NCBI GenBank assembly: GCA_021838765.1
Contig: JAKCCY010000011.1
Span: 1 to 39,752 of the forward strand
DNA from: Nitrospirota bacterium
Lineage (GTDB): Bacteria > Nitrospirota_A > Leptospirillia > Leptospirillales > Leptospirillaceae
Length of the DNA stretch: 39,752 bases
Direction of reading: 5' to 3'
Shown: in pieces, positions 1-8,705 of the stretch
How the letters are laid out: the number at the start of each line of letters is the position of its first letter
Position numbering within the stretch: the first letter of the stretch is position 1
The notes under the pieces: model-generated
What the model saw: only the letters and a program-made list of their open reading frames with translations
Told to the model about the DNA's origin: nothing
Databases searched by the model: none
Position numbers and translations under genes: made by a program

Positions 1-382
1 GGCGTTTTGTCGACGAAGAGACCGATCTTTTCGATGATTCCAATAAAAAAAGGGAGTCATTCACAAATTCCTGATAAAAAATGGCTTGATGAATGCTGGA
101 AAAAAGGAATAAATCCTTTTTTCCAGAAAAAACTCTCTGGTTTGGGAGCATATCCTCCGGAATGAGTTGGACTGCAATGCCGGATCAGACCGGACTCACA
201 GGAGAGGCAACCTTGAAGCCAGAGTGATCTGACGGAATCCGTTTTTATCTGCCCACCACACCTTCTCCCATAGCCTTTATCGGGGCTCATTCCAGGAAGA
301 TCCAGCGCAATTTCCAGAATATTCAACAGCTTTGAAAATCGGATTTTCAAAGGGCCATCAAGTGATCTGGAGAGCCCTTTTC
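1..382. other. Non-coding stretch left of the rpfF control region
   Basis: I see no convincing gene here. The only open frame of note (57-350, minus) has no recognisable domain and no plausible ribosome binding site. The stretch contains one long perfect inverted repeat at 96-126 and ends at a terminator-like hairpin. It may be the 3' flank of a gene lying left of the window. Confidence 0.5.
96..126. repeat. Perfect 13-bp inverted repeat, possible terminator
   Basis: The arm at 96-108 (CTGGAAAAAAGGA) is exactly complementary to the arm at 114-126, with a 5-nt loop at 109-113. The A6/T6 block lies inside the stem, and neither strand has a clear T-run after it. It is a strong hairpin, but terminator function is only a guess. 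Confidence 0.5.
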
Positions 383-416
383 GGCGATCGGAAATCGATG
401 GATCGCCATATTTTTG
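383..416 (+). terminator. Probable Rho-independent terminator
   Basis: GGCGATC at 383-389 pairs with GATCGCC at 401-407 across an 11-nt loop. A short T-run follows at 411-415. It probably closes transcription entering from the left and isolates the rpfF promoter region just downstream. Confidence 0.5.
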
Positions 417-468
417 GGACGTATTTCCTTTTAAATAAATTATTTTAATTTATCAATAAAAAAATAAA

Positions 469-497
469 TTGACAACAAAAAAATCTGATGCCAATAT
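469..497 (+). promoter_or_regulatory. Candidate sigma-70-type promoter for rpfF
   Basis: A perfect TTGACA (469-474) is followed after 17 nt by a weak -10 candidate CAATAT (492-497), within a very AT-rich stretch (about 421-615). This would give a 5' untranslated region of roughly 125 nt. The -35 match is strong and the -10 match is poor, so the exact start site is uncertain. Confidence 0.4.
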
Positions 498-631
498 GCT
501 CTCAAGTTTTTTTATTTCGTTAAAGTGTTCAAGCGTTTGATTTTTTTTGTAGTATTTGCTTGGCTTTTTTTGTTTAACGATCTTTTATTTTTATTATTTT
601 TAAAATTAATGAAATTTAAAGGAGAATGAAC

Positions 632-1498
632 ATGGAAAATCTTGAGACAAGAGAAGCTTTGACGGCACAAGTTGTTCCCTGCCCTTCCTATTCACAGCTT
701 GCGATCACCCATGATGCCGCATATCGGACAGACTGGTGTTTCATGAAGGGAGATCCCCGTCCATGTTTTACTCCGACGATGCTCAAGGAGCTTCAGCATT
801 ATGCGAACCATCTGGCGGTGCAGGCGGACAGGGAGGTTCATTACATGGTCCAGGCCTCTTCGGTTCCGGGGATCTTCAACTACGGGGGCGACCTGAATCT
901 TTTTCGGCAACTGATTGCCGAGAAGGACCGTGAAGCTCTCCTCTCCTACGCCCGCTCCTGCATCAATGCCATCTATGGTGGCGTCATCCACTTTACCCGG
1001 GATATCACTGCCATTGCCCTGGTGGAAGGGGATGCCCTGGGTGGAGGTTTTGAATGCGCACTGGCCTGTGATGTCATCATTGCCGAAAAAAACGCCCGGA
1101 TGGGACTTCCGGAAATTCTTTTCAATCTCTTCCCCGGAATGGGTGCTTACAGTTTCCTTTCCAGAAGGATTGGTCCGTCAAAGGCGCAGAGACTGATCGA
1201 GAGTGGAATCATCCATACGGCCCAGGAGCTATACGATATGGGAGTGGTCGATCACCTTGCCGAAGAAGGTCAGGGGAAAAGTGCGGTCTATAACTATATC
1301 CGAAAGGAAAACAAGTTCCGGAATGGAATGATGGCGATCAGGGAGGTCAAAAAATATGTCGATCCTGTCTCCTATGAGGAGTTGATCCATATTACCGAGA
1401 TCTGGGTTGATGCTGCCCTTCGCCTGACCGATCGGGACCTTCGCATGATGGAGAGGCTGGTTGCCAGGCAAACGGCAAAACCCATGGGAAACGGGTAA
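632..1498 (+). CDS. rpfF: RpfF-type DSF synthase (crotonase fold)
   Basis: Makes diffusible signal factor (cis-2-unsaturated fatty acid) from acyl-ACP in the cytoplasm by combined thioesterase and dehydratase activity. The protein is 288 residues, the usual RpfF length. The crotonase oxyanion-hole region is visible as EGDALGGGFECALACD. The two catalytic glutamates lie in GGGFECAL and GLPEILF. With the start at 632 they fall at residues 141 and 161, the same numbers as in Xanthomonas RpfF. An upstream in-frame ATG at 626 lies only 1 nt from the GGAG Shine-Dalgarno sequence, whereas the ATG at 632 has 7-nt spacing, so 632 was chosen. The gene stands alone; no rpfC or rpfG-like gene adjoins it. 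An ordinary enoyl-CoA hydratase is the alternative, but the N-terminal region and the GLPEILFNLFPGMG segment are RpfF-like. Confidence 0.9.
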   Translation: MENLETREALTAQVVPCPSYSQLAITHDAAYRTDWCFMKGDPRPCFTPTMLKELQHYANHLAVQADREVHYMVQASSVPGIFNYGGDLNLFRQLIAEKDREALLSYARSCINAIYGGVIHFTRDITAIALVEGDALGGGFECALACDVIIAEKNARMGLPEILFNLFPGMGAYSFLSRRIGPSKAQRLIESGIIHTAQELYDMGVVDHLAEEGQGKSAVYNYIRKENKFRNGMMAIREVKKYVDPVSYEELIHITEIWVDAALRLTDRDLRMMERLVARQTAKPMGNG

Positions 1499-1591
1499 CA
1501 TTTGTCCATTATAACCCCCGCGAAGGGGTTCGATGAAAACGAACGGTTCCTTCAGGAGACAAGGGCTATCGAGGAGCGTGTCGGAGGGGGG

Positions 1592-2542
1592 TCATTTTTC
1601 CTTTTCCCAAAAAAGGGTGTCGTTGATCACCGGGAGCATCCGTTCGACGCACTCTTCTCCTTCCCTGATGGCTTCTTGCGCCCGATGGAAATCGAGTAGT
1701 CCAAGCTCCGAGAGCCTGGGGGAGAGTACGATGTCCGGCGGGTCGCCAGCCATCCGGCTCCTGGTGATCCGGTCTTGCATGATATTGATCGAACTGGCCA
1801 GTACTTTTAAAAGTCTGGGAACATCCGCCGGAGTGTCTTTGGGAACGGGTTCGCTTTTCCCGTTTGCGAATCGGCTTTTGAATTGCGAACTGATATTTTC
1901 CCAGAAAGAGATCTCCCGGTTCTCCGTTTCCTTTTCTTCAGGGATCGTCTGAGCGGGGGGAATGACGCGTTCCCGGACTCTTTTCACCAGATCGCCGTTC
2001 AGGTTGACCGCGATGACGATCTCGGCTCCCATGGCACGGCACAGTGTCACTGGAACCGGATTGACCAGACCTCCATCCACAAGCCAGCGCCTTCCAAAGG
2101 CGACCGGCGAGAATAATCCGGGAAGGGCGATTGATGGAGAGACCGCATCGACAAGGGGGCCCCTTTTGATCCAGACCTCCTCCCCTGAATCAAGATCTGT
2201 GGCAACGGCCGCGAACTTTTTGGGGAGCTCTTCGATCAGGATTGATCCGACCTCTTCTCCGAAAACCGGAAAAAGCTTGTCGCTTGAAAGAAACGTTCCT
2301 CCTCCGATCGAAATGAGGGCATAGCGGGCGATGGTCTTGGGTGTGAGCTCCAGAGCCCATTTTTCAAGATGCTCAAGCTTTCCGCTGGCGTAGGCCGCTC
2401 CGACAAGGGCTCCAACAGATGTCCCGCAGATGATGTCCGGTTCGATGCCAAGACGGGAGAGGGCCTTGATGACCCCTATGTGAGCCCATCCCCTGGCAGA
2501 ACCGGAGCCAAGCGCCAGTCCGATTGTAAAATCCCTTGCCAT
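1592..2542 (-). CDS. Patatin-like phospholipase, RssA/NTE family
   Basis: Predicted serine hydrolase acting on membrane lipids or acyl esters; the physiological substrate is unknown. The 316-residue protein has the full patatin set: a glycine-rich oxyanion loop GSGSARG near residues 12-18, the nucleophile elbow GTSVG with Ser42, and the catalytic dyad Asp156 in VDGG. The start at 2542 was chosen because an AAGGA Shine-Dalgarno sequence lies 7 nt upstream and the patatin fold begins immediately; the open frame continues to 2689 but that extension is not patatin-like. The C-terminal part (about 200-316) is a less conserved helical region. It is convergent with rpfF, and about 270 bp separate its start from the divergent sensor kinase. 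No signal peptide is visible, so it is probably cytoplasmic or peripheral. Confidence 0.88.
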   Translation of the reverse strand: MARDFTIGLALGSGSARGWAHIGVIKALSRLGIEPDIICGTSVGALVGAAYASGKLEHLEKWALELTPKTIARYALISIGGGTFLSSDKLFPVFGEEVGSILIEELPKKFAAVATDLDSGEEVWIKRGPLVDAVSPSIALPGLFSPVAFGRRWLVDGGLVNPVPVTLCRAMGAEIVIAVNLNGDLVKRVRERVIPPAQTIPEEKETENREISFWENISSQFKSRFANGKSEPVPKDTPADVPRLLKVLASSINIMQDRITRSRMAGDPPDIVLSPRLSELGLLDFHRAQEAIREGEECVERMLPVINDTLFWEKEK

Positions 2543-2816
2543 TGTTTTTCCTTTTCTGGCTTGGAGTGTTTGCATTGATCCCGGCTGTCCGGAGATGGGC
2601 GCATTGGCCCTTCGGAAAAGAGGGTGAAGATCCAATGGATCTATCGGGTTATTTTGACAAAGAATTCTATTTTCAGGAAGATATCCCAATCTCAGTCATC
2701 GTCATCAAAAAACGGTCTCGTTTCGTCGCCGGACAGTCTTTCTTTTTTAGGGACTGATCTGGCGGATTTTCCTTTGGCAAATCCTGTACGGTGTCGAAAA
2801 CCGAAAGGGAGGGCTT

Positions 2817-4649
2817 TTGGAACGGAAACCTCTTCTGGTCTCGGTGGTTCTTCTGGCTCTTGTGATGATGGGGTCGGTGGCCTTTATCTCTTGGGAGAGC
2901 GTCTCTTCGTTTGCCCGCCGGGAAGAGCTTGTCTCCCATTCTTACCTGATCATGACCAATATCAACCGGATGCTCTCCTTTCTGGAGGATGAAGAAACCG
3001 GAGAGCGGGGCTATTTTATCACAGGATCCTCCTCCTACCTTACCCCTTACAGTGAGGCGATCAAACGCTCCCGAAACGAAATCCTCCTCCTGAAAAACCT
3101 CACGAGAGATGATCCCTTCCAGCAAAAAAATCTCGATGAACTTCAGAGTCTTTCCGAAAGGCGGCTGACCTACCTGAAGGCGGGTGTGAGCATAAGGCAA
3201 AAATATCGGACACCGGATCCGGAGCAAAGCCTTCTCATCATGGATCTTGCCAAATCGGACATGGACCGGATCCGGTCGGTTATCAAAAGGATGCGCAGTG
3301 AAGAGTCTTTGCGGGTGGCCAATTACCGGAAGGAATCGGATCTCCATTCCGACAGGGTCCACCGGGTCATTCTGGCAGGGTATCTTCTGGCGTCCGCGAT
3401 GATCATGATTTCGCTCGCGTTTTTGTTCCGGGAGCTTTCGGCCCATGAAAGGGCAGAAAGGGAAAATCGCAGATTGACCAGGGAGTATGAAGATCTCTAT
3501 GACTATGCTCCATGCGGCTACCATTCCATAGATAAAAATGGTCTCATGGTCCGGATCAACAAGACGGAGCTTGGCTGGCTTGGATATGAAGCGCATGAGG
3601 TGGTCGGCGTGAAACATTATCATGAATTTATGACACCCGCCTCCCGTGAAGTCTATGAGCGGGAGTTTGACCGGTTCAAGGAATCCGGAATGGTCAGGGA
3701 TGTCGAGTTCGAGTTTGTCCGAAAGGACGGAAGCCATTTTTGGGCGCTCTCGAATGCGACGGCCATCAGGGACCTGAAAGGGGGGTTCCTGTTGAGCCGT
3801 TCGGTGCTGATTGATATTACGGACAGGATCCGGGACCGGAAAGTGATCCTTGACCTCAACGATCTCCTGTCCTCCCATGCGAAGGAGCTTGAAGAGAAGA
3901 ACAAGGAACTCGAGGGATTTACCTACTCTGTTTCCCACGATCTCCGCTCTCCTCTTCGGGCGATCGACGGTTTTTCCCGGATTCTGATGGAGGATTACGG
4001 AAAGGGGCTCGACAGGGAAGCCATGAGGCTTTTGGGGATCGTACGTGAAAATACCGCCAGAATGTCGCAGTTGATCGACGATTTGCTGACTCTTTCCCGA
4101 ATGGGGAAGGCTCCTCTTGAAAAGCGGTGGGTGGATATGACCTCCCTGGCAAAGAAGGCGGTGGGGGAGGTTGGGGTTGTTTCCTCTTTTTCAGGGAGTA
4201 TTCTGGTTGGAGATCTCCCCAGGGCGTTTGGCGATTCTTCCCTTTTGTTTCAGGTGTTCCTGAATCTTCTGTCGAACTCCGTGAAATTCACGCAAAAGAC
4301 AGAATCCCCCCGGATCAGTGTCGAGGGGCAAAAAAGGGACGGAGAGGTGGTTTACTCCATCTCCGACAATGGGGAAGGTTTTGAGATGAAATATTACAAA
4401 AAGCTGTTTGGGGTCTTTCAACGGCTTCATTCCCAGGAGGATTTCCCGGGAACAGGTGTTGGTCTTGCCATTGTCCACCGGATTGTCTCCAGACACGGTG
4501 GCCGGGTCTGGGCAGTGGGCAAGCCAAAAGAGGGGGCCACATTCTTTTTTTCCATTCCGGTTCCCCTTGTTCCGGAAGATGATCAGGAGACTTTTTCCGG
4601 AAGATCGTTAGAAACCGCCACCATGGATACAAGAGAGGATGCATCATGA
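2817..4649 (+). CDS. CHASE3-PAS sensor histidine kinase
   Basis: Membrane sensor kinase of 610 residues. A first transmembrane helix (about 5-25) is followed by an extracytoplasmic CHASE3 domain (about 35-180) and a second helix (about 183-205). Then come a PAS domain (about 220-340), a HisKA domain with phospho-acceptor His374 in SVSHDLRSPL, and an HATPase domain. The ATPase N box (NLLSNSVKFT), the DNGEGF box and the GTGVGLAIV box are all intact, so it should be an active kinase. The core is the Cph1/bacteriophytochrome-like type that usually pairs with Rcp1-like single-domain regulators, which matches the next gene. The start is a TTG preceded by a GGGAGGG purine block. The stop overlaps the next start (ATGA), implying translational coupling. 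The ligand is unknown; closeness to rpfF permits, but does not prove, a link to DSF sensing. Confidence 0.92.
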   Translation: MERKPLLVSVVLLALVMMGSVAFISWESVSSFARREELVSHSYLIMTNINRMLSFLEDEETGERGYFITGSSSYLTPYSEAIKRSRNEILLLKNLTRDDPFQQKNLDELQSLSERRLTYLKAGVSIRQKYRTPDPEQSLLIMDLAKSDMDRIRSVIKRMRSEESLRVANYRKESDLHSDRVHRVILAGYLLASAMIMISLAFLFRELSAHERAERENRRLTREYEDLYDYAPCGYHSIDKNGLMVRINKTELGWLGYEAHEVVGVKHYHEFMTPASREVYEREFDRFKESGMVRDVEFEFVRKDGSHFWALSNATAIRDLKGGFLLSRSVLIDITDRIRDRKVILDLNDLLSSHAKELEEKNKELEGFTYSVSHDLRSPLRAIDGFSRILMEDYGKGLDREAMRLLGIVRENTARMSQLIDDLLTLSRMGKAPLEKRWVDMTSLAKKAVGEVGVVSSFSGSILVGDLPRAFGDSSLLFQVFLNLLSNSVKFTQKTESPRISVEGQKRDGEVVYSISDNGEGFEMKYYKKLFGVFQRLHSQEDFPGTGVGLAIVHRIVSRHGGRVWAVGKPKEGATFFFSIPVPLVPEDDQETFSGRSLETATMDTREDAS

Positions 4650-5116
4650 GCGAGTTGGTGGGGCCTGTCGAGATTCTCCTTGTGGAAGATAACCCCTTTG
4701 ATGCGGAACTGACGATGAGGGCCCTTAAAAGCCATCATCTGACAAACAGCATCTATTGGGTGACCGATGGTCAGGAGGCGATCGATTTTCTGTTTTGCCA
4801 GGGGCGATTTGCCAATAGGCCGCCCCATCCTGTCCTGAAGCTTGTCCTTCTGGATATCAAGCTTCCGAAGCTTGACGGGACTGAGGTGTTAAAAATTCTC
4901 AAAAGCCATGAGGAAACCCGGTTCATTCCGGTGGTGATGCTCACCTCGTCGACCGAAGAGGCGGATCTTCTGGAGAGCTACAACCTGGGCGTCAACAGCT
5001 ATATCGTCAAACCGGTGGAGTTTGAGCAATTCATGAAAACGGTCTCCGATGCGGGGCTTTACTGGACAGTGGTGAACCGTCTTCCCGATGGCGCTCCCGG
5101 AAACGAGGGGGAGTGA
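4646..5116 (+). CDS. Rcp1-like single-domain response regulator
   Basis: A 156-residue receiver-only protein, the likely phosphotransfer partner of the kinase directly upstream, whose stop codon it overlaps. The receiver residues are complete: acidic pair Glu14/Asp15 (VEDN), phospho-acceptor Asp70 (LLDIKLPKLDG), Thr100 (MLTSS) and Lys122 (VKPVEF). The long beta3-alpha3 insertion and the MLTSS segment are typical of Rcp1-type regulators of phytochrome-like kinases. There is no DNA-binding or enzymatic output, so it must act by protein-protein contact or as a phosphorelay intermediate, perhaps toward the next gene product. Confidence 0.92.
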   Translation: MSELVGPVEILLVEDNPFDAELTMRALKSHHLTNSIYWVTDGQEAIDFLFCQGRFANRPPHPVLKLVLLDIKLPKLDGTEVLKILKSHEETRFIPVVMLTSSTEEADLLESYNLGVNSYIVKPVEFEQFMKTVSDAGLYWTVVNRLPDGAPGNEGE

Positions 5117-5211
5117 GTGAAAAAGTTCCTGTGACGGAAGCGGGTTTTTGGATTTTCCGCTTCTTCCGGGATCCTGGCAGCTGGGATGAAGAATGAAAGG
5201 ATGGGTGGTCG

Positions 5212-6012
5212 ATGTCTTCCGGGAACGAGGAAAAAGTCTTGAAAATTCTGTTTTGCGAGGATGTGGCAACCGATGCTGAGCTTGAAATCCGGGAGCTGAC
5301 AAGGGCAGGGCTTCATTTTAAGACGATGGTGGTCAAGTCGGAGGAAAACTTCAGGAAGGGGATCCTTGAGTTTTCTCCCGACGTGATCCTGTCGGACTAC
5401 ACCCTTCCCGCTGACTTTAATGGACTCAAGGCTCTGGCCATCACACAGGCGCTCTGTCCCGATGTCCCCTTTATCTTTGTCTCAGGGACCATAGGGGAGG
5501 AGCGGGCGATTGAATCCCTCAAGATGGGAGCAACGGATTATGTTTTGAAAGATCATCCGGACAGGCTCCCTCAGGCGGTGTTGAGGGCGGTTTCGGAGTC
5601 GGAGGAAAAAAAGCTTCTCCGGGAAACGCAGGAAGCGCTTCGTGTCAGCGAGGAGCGCTTTTCCCAGTTCATGAAGCATCTTCCCGGTGCGGCTTTTATT
5701 CTCGATCAGGACGGGAACTATCTTTACGTCAATCAGATCTGGGAGCGGCGGTTTCTGAAAAGACCCTCCAGTTTTCTGGGAAGATCGCTGAAAGAGGTTT
5801 GGGGAGAAGAGGTCGCCAATGATCTTGAGGAAAACCTGAGAACCGTTCTGGGGACGGGAAAGCCCATTCAGACGGTGGAGAAGTTTGCCGTTGATGGGGC
5901 GATGGTCCGCTGGCTTTCAACGATGTTTCCGATTCTGGAACCTTCGGGTGAAGTCCGCATGGTGGGTGGGATCTGGCTCGATATTTCGGACCGGAAGGAG
6001 TCCGGGCTTTGA
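5212..6012 (+). CDS. Receiver-PAS protein without output domain
   Basis: A 266-residue protein with an N-terminal receiver domain (about 10-128; phospho-acceptor Asp62 in LSDYTLP, Thr/Ser switch in FVSGT, lysine in VLKD). A short linker helix and one PAS domain (about 146-262) follow, ending in the typical PAC terminus DISDRKE. In most relatives this arrangement continues into a histidine kinase or GGDEF domain; here the frame stops four residues after the PAC motif. It lies 95 bp after the Rcp1-like gene on the same strand and is probably co-transcribed. It could be a genuine adaptor or the surviving front half of a longer kinase. I found no kinase motifs in the following 600 bp, which favours a stable short form or an old deletion. 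Confidence 0.85.
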   Translation: MSSGNEEKVLKILFCEDVATDAELEIRELTRAGLHFKTMVVKSEENFRKGILEFSPDVILSDYTLPADFNGLKALAITQALCPDVPFIFVSGTIGEERAIESLKMGATDYVLKDHPDRLPQAVLRAVSESEEKKLLRETQEALRVSEERFSQFMKHLPGAAFILDQDGNYLYVNQIWERRFLKRPSSFLGRSLKEVWGEEVANDLEENLRTVLGTGKPIQTVEKFAVDGAMVRWLSTMFPILEPSGEVRMVGGIWLDISDRKESGL

Positions 6013-6617
6013 CGGGAACACAGTGCAGTATCCATCATGACCTGAGGGTAACAGATCTGTTGGGGCAACCATTTTTCGACCATGAGAAGGTGAAGATGGA
6101 TGTTGTTCTGAGTGGTCAGACCAAAAAGGCCGAAGATTGCATGGCCGTCCATCATGTGGTCAGGATCAGGGAGCAAATCCGAAGAAAAAGAGACGCGGCA
6201 CAGCCGGGCTTCTCTGATGGTCGTCTGGATCCTCTTCCATCAAAGACCCGGATGGGGGTTTTCGATGGTCTTCCGCGTCCGGGTTTTTCTGGACTCTGGG
6301 TGGCCCGCCCCTACCCTTCGTAAAGCGATACAGATGGTGCAAGCCCGGGAGGGGGGATGGAGAAAAGGCGATGGGGAACCAGGGAGCGAAATCCTATGGA
6401 GGGGAATCCAGAAGCTTGACGACATCTCCGCCATGATGGCGATTTTGATCGACCTTCCGAATCTCCCCATGGAACTGTGTCCTGACGGAATCGGTATGGG
6501 TAAACTCAAGAGCAGAGGTGGAAGGTTCAAAAGTGTGCGTGCCGCTCAAAGAGCCATGCTCAACAGATCATCTGCCCCCATATAAGGGGGAGAGACTCAT
6601 TCAGGGGGGGAAATCCG
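6013..6617. other. Gene-poor stretch between the receiver-PAS gene and the cytochrome
   Basis: Several open frames cross this region on both strands (for example 6112-6585 plus and 6240-6530 minus), but none shows a family I recognise. It contains a terminator-like hairpin near 6246-6288. It also has a 13-nt dyad, CGCCATGATGGCG (6429-6441), about 180 nt before the cytochrome start, which could be an operator. Confidence 0.4.
6246..6288 (+). terminator. Possible terminator after the signalling block
   Basis: ACCCGGA (6246-6252) pairs with TCCGGGT (6278-6284), and T's follow directly through 6288. The 25-nt loop is long, so strength is uncertain. Its position, 234 nt after the receiver-PAS gene and before the cytochrome gene, fits an operon end. 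Confidence 0.35.
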
Positions 6618-8705
6618 ATGCGTCGAATCGCTCTGTTCAGAAAAATTCGCTGGATTCGTCCCGCGCTTCTCCTTGGTTTGATGGGAGCCTTATTGGGATT
6701 GAGTTTCCAGACTTCCCATGCATCGGCCGATACAACTCTTCCTCCTCCTGACGCCGCCACGATCCGCCAAGGAGAGTATCTGGCCCATCTGGGCGATTGT
6801 TTTGCCTGCCATACGGCACGCGGCGGGAAGCCTCTGGCCGGGGGAGTTCCCATGAATACCCCTTTCGGCATCCTCTATTCGACAAATATCACGCCCGATC
6901 GGGATACTGGGATCGGGGGCTACTCCCTGGCCCAGTTCATTCGGGCCATGAGGGACGGAGTCGACCGGAACGGGAAGAATCTCTTCCCTGCCATGCCTTA
7001 TCCTTCCTATGCAAAAATCACCGACCAGGATCTGTATGCGCTCTATTCCTACCTGATGTACGGGGTCAGGCCCATATACCAGAGGAACAGAGAAAGCCGG
7101 ATCCATTGGCCCTTCAATATTCGCCTTGGGCTGTCCGTGTGGAAATGGCTGTTTCTGGAGGACAGACCCTATCGCCCGGATCTTTCCAAATCCGCGGACT
7201 GGAACCGCGGGGCCTATATCATTCAGGGACTCGGCCACTGCGGCTCTTGCCACACTCCTCGCGGCCTCGGATTGCAGGAGAAGGCCATGGACGAAAGCGG
7301 CCCGAACGGACGGGAGTATCTGAGCGGGGCCACCATCGATTCTTGGTATGCCCCAAGCCTCAGGAATCCCCGATCGATAAAAGGGATCGAAGCCTTTCTG
7401 AAGACCGGGCGCAATGGACAGAATGCGGCATTCGGGATCATGGCCGAGGTGGATCATTTTAGCACGCAGAAATATACGGACAGTGACCTTCACGCAATGG
7501 ATGTCTATCTGAAATCGCTCGTCAGGAATTCCGGATCCTCTCCCGGCGGACCACAAGAAACCATATCACCGAGCCAGAGTCATTCCGCTGCCTCTCTCTT
7601 CACGACAGCGGGCGGGCTCGGCTATGTCCAGTTCTGCGCCTCCTGTCACCAGCTCGACGGAAAGGGGGTGGCCAATCTTTTCCCCTCACTGGCGGAAAAT
7701 CCGTCCATCCTTTCTCGCAACCCTCTCTCGGTCGTCCATGTGATTCTCTCCGGTTCCCGCTCCGCGGTGACCGCGGAGTATCCGAAGTCTTTCGCCATGC
7801 CGAACTATGGAGGACTGACAGATGAGGAGCTGGCCCAGATCGTCACATTCATCCGTACAGCGTGGGGAAATCATGCTCCGATGGTTACCCCGGAGCAGAT
7901 CGGGAGAATCCGTTCTGAAATCACTCCCCGTCCCTCTTCCGCGGGATCCTACGCTGCCCCTCGCCTCGCGGGGATCCTCAAGGATCCCCATCGTGACGAG
8001 ATCCTTTACGGAATGCGCCTGATGATCGAGACGAAGACTCTTCTTGCAAAAAATGTGGGGGATGAGCTTACCTGCGCGAGTTGCCACCTCGATGCGGGAA
8101 CCATGGCGTATGCCTCTCCCTTTGTCGGGCTTGCCTCCCAGTTTCCCTCCTATTCATCCCGGGCGGGGAAGGTGATCGATATGGCCGACAGGATCAATGG
8201 CTGTTTCCTTCGCTCAATGAATGGGGTTGCTCTCGACAAACACTCAAAAGCCATGTCCGCCATGGTGGCTTATATGAACTGGATGAACGATGGTTTTCAT
8301 CGACACGATACGATTCCCGGGCGGGGGCTTGGAGGGATCAGCAAGAGACTTGTGCCCGATCTTCCTGATGGAAAGAAGATCTACCGGCAAGACTGTGCAT
8401 CGTGTCACGGAAAGCAGGGAGAAGGTCTTCTGGATGCTCACGGTTCCTATCTATTTCCTCCGTTATGGGGGCCACATTCCTTTAATATCGGGGCAGGAAT
8501 CGCCAAAACCTATACCGCCGCGGCCTTCGTCAGGAACAACATGCCCATCTCCCACTCCATGGACACGCCTCTTGGACAGGGTGAGCTGACGGATCAGGAA
8601 GCTGTCGACGTATCGGCTTATTTTACCCATATGCCCCGGCCGGATTTCCCGGGGAAGGTCAATGATTGGCCTCACGGGAAAAAACCGTCTGATGCTCGCT
8701 ATTGA
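6618..8705 (+). CDS. Exported five-haem cytochrome c, AdhB-like plus TsdA-like fusion
   Basis: A 695-residue periplasmic electron carrier or enzyme. A signal peptide covers about residues 1-36 (cleavage after HASA). There are five CXXCH haem c sites, with first cysteines at 61, 208, 340, 486 and 593. The first three and their spacing match the triple-haem subunit of membrane alcohol/gluconate dehydrogenases, which passes electrons to quinone. The last two sit in a TsdA-like module. There RINGCFLRSMNG supplies Cys529, equivalent to the cysteine haem ligand of thiosulfate dehydrogenase, and FVRNNMP supplies a methionine (642) near the second haem's ligand position. Fusing a quinone-type cytochrome to TsdA suggests thiosulfate or tetrathionate electrons are passed directly to another carrier; the direction is unknown. 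A GGGGGG-type Shine-Dalgarno sequence precedes the ATG. No dehydrogenase large subunit is adjacent. Confidence 0.85.
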   Translation: MRRIALFRKIRWIRPALLLGLMGALLGLSFQTSHASADTTLPPPDAATIRQGEYLAHLGDCFACHTARGGKPLAGGVPMNTPFGILYSTNITPDRDTGIGGYSLAQFIRAMRDGVDRNGKNLFPAMPYPSYAKITDQDLYALYSYLMYGVRPIYQRNRESRIHWPFNIRLGLSVWKWLFLEDRPYRPDLSKSADWNRGAYIIQGLGHCGSCHTPRGLGLQEKAMDESGPNGREYLSGATIDSWYAPSLRNPRSIKGIEAFLKTGRNGQNAAFGIMAEVDHFSTQKYTDSDLHAMDVYLKSLVRNSGSSPGGPQETISPSQSHSAASLFTTAGGLGYVQFCASCHQLDGKGVANLFPSLAENPSILSRNPLSVVHVILSGSRSAVTAEYPKSFAMPNYGGLTDEELAQIVTFIRTAWGNHAPMVTPEQIGRIRSEITPRPSSAGSYAAPRLAGILKDPHRDEILYGMRLMIETKTLLAKNVGDELTCASCHLDAGTMAYASPFVGLASQFPSYSSRAGKVIDMADRINGCFLRSMNGVALDKHSKAMSAMVAYMNWMNDGFHRHDTIPGRGLGGISKRLVPDLPDGKKIYRQDCASCHGKQGEGLLDAHGSYLFPPLWGPHSFNIGAGIAKTYTAAAFVRNNMPISHSMDTPLGQGELTDQEAVDVSAYFTHMPRPDFPGKVNDWPHGKKPSDARY

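Noticed and set aside
57..350. 97-residue minus-strand open frame at the left edge
   Set aside because: No plausible start signal or domain, and it is crossed by the inverted repeat at 96-126.
2654..2685. TTGACA upstream of the sensor kinase as a promoter
   Set aside because: The -35 match is perfect, but no acceptable -10 sequence occurs 16-18 nt downstream.
2673..3938. 421-residue minus-strand open frame opposite the histidine kinase
   Set aside because: It lies fully antisense to a kinase with all its motifs intact, has no recognisable domain and is explained by codon bias on the other strand.
5868..6176. Minus-strand frame with a protein-like stretch (LHLLMVEKWLPQQICYPQVM) as a possible transposase remnant
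   Set aside because: I could not match it to any transposase motif, and no terminal inverted repeats or target-site duplications were seen.
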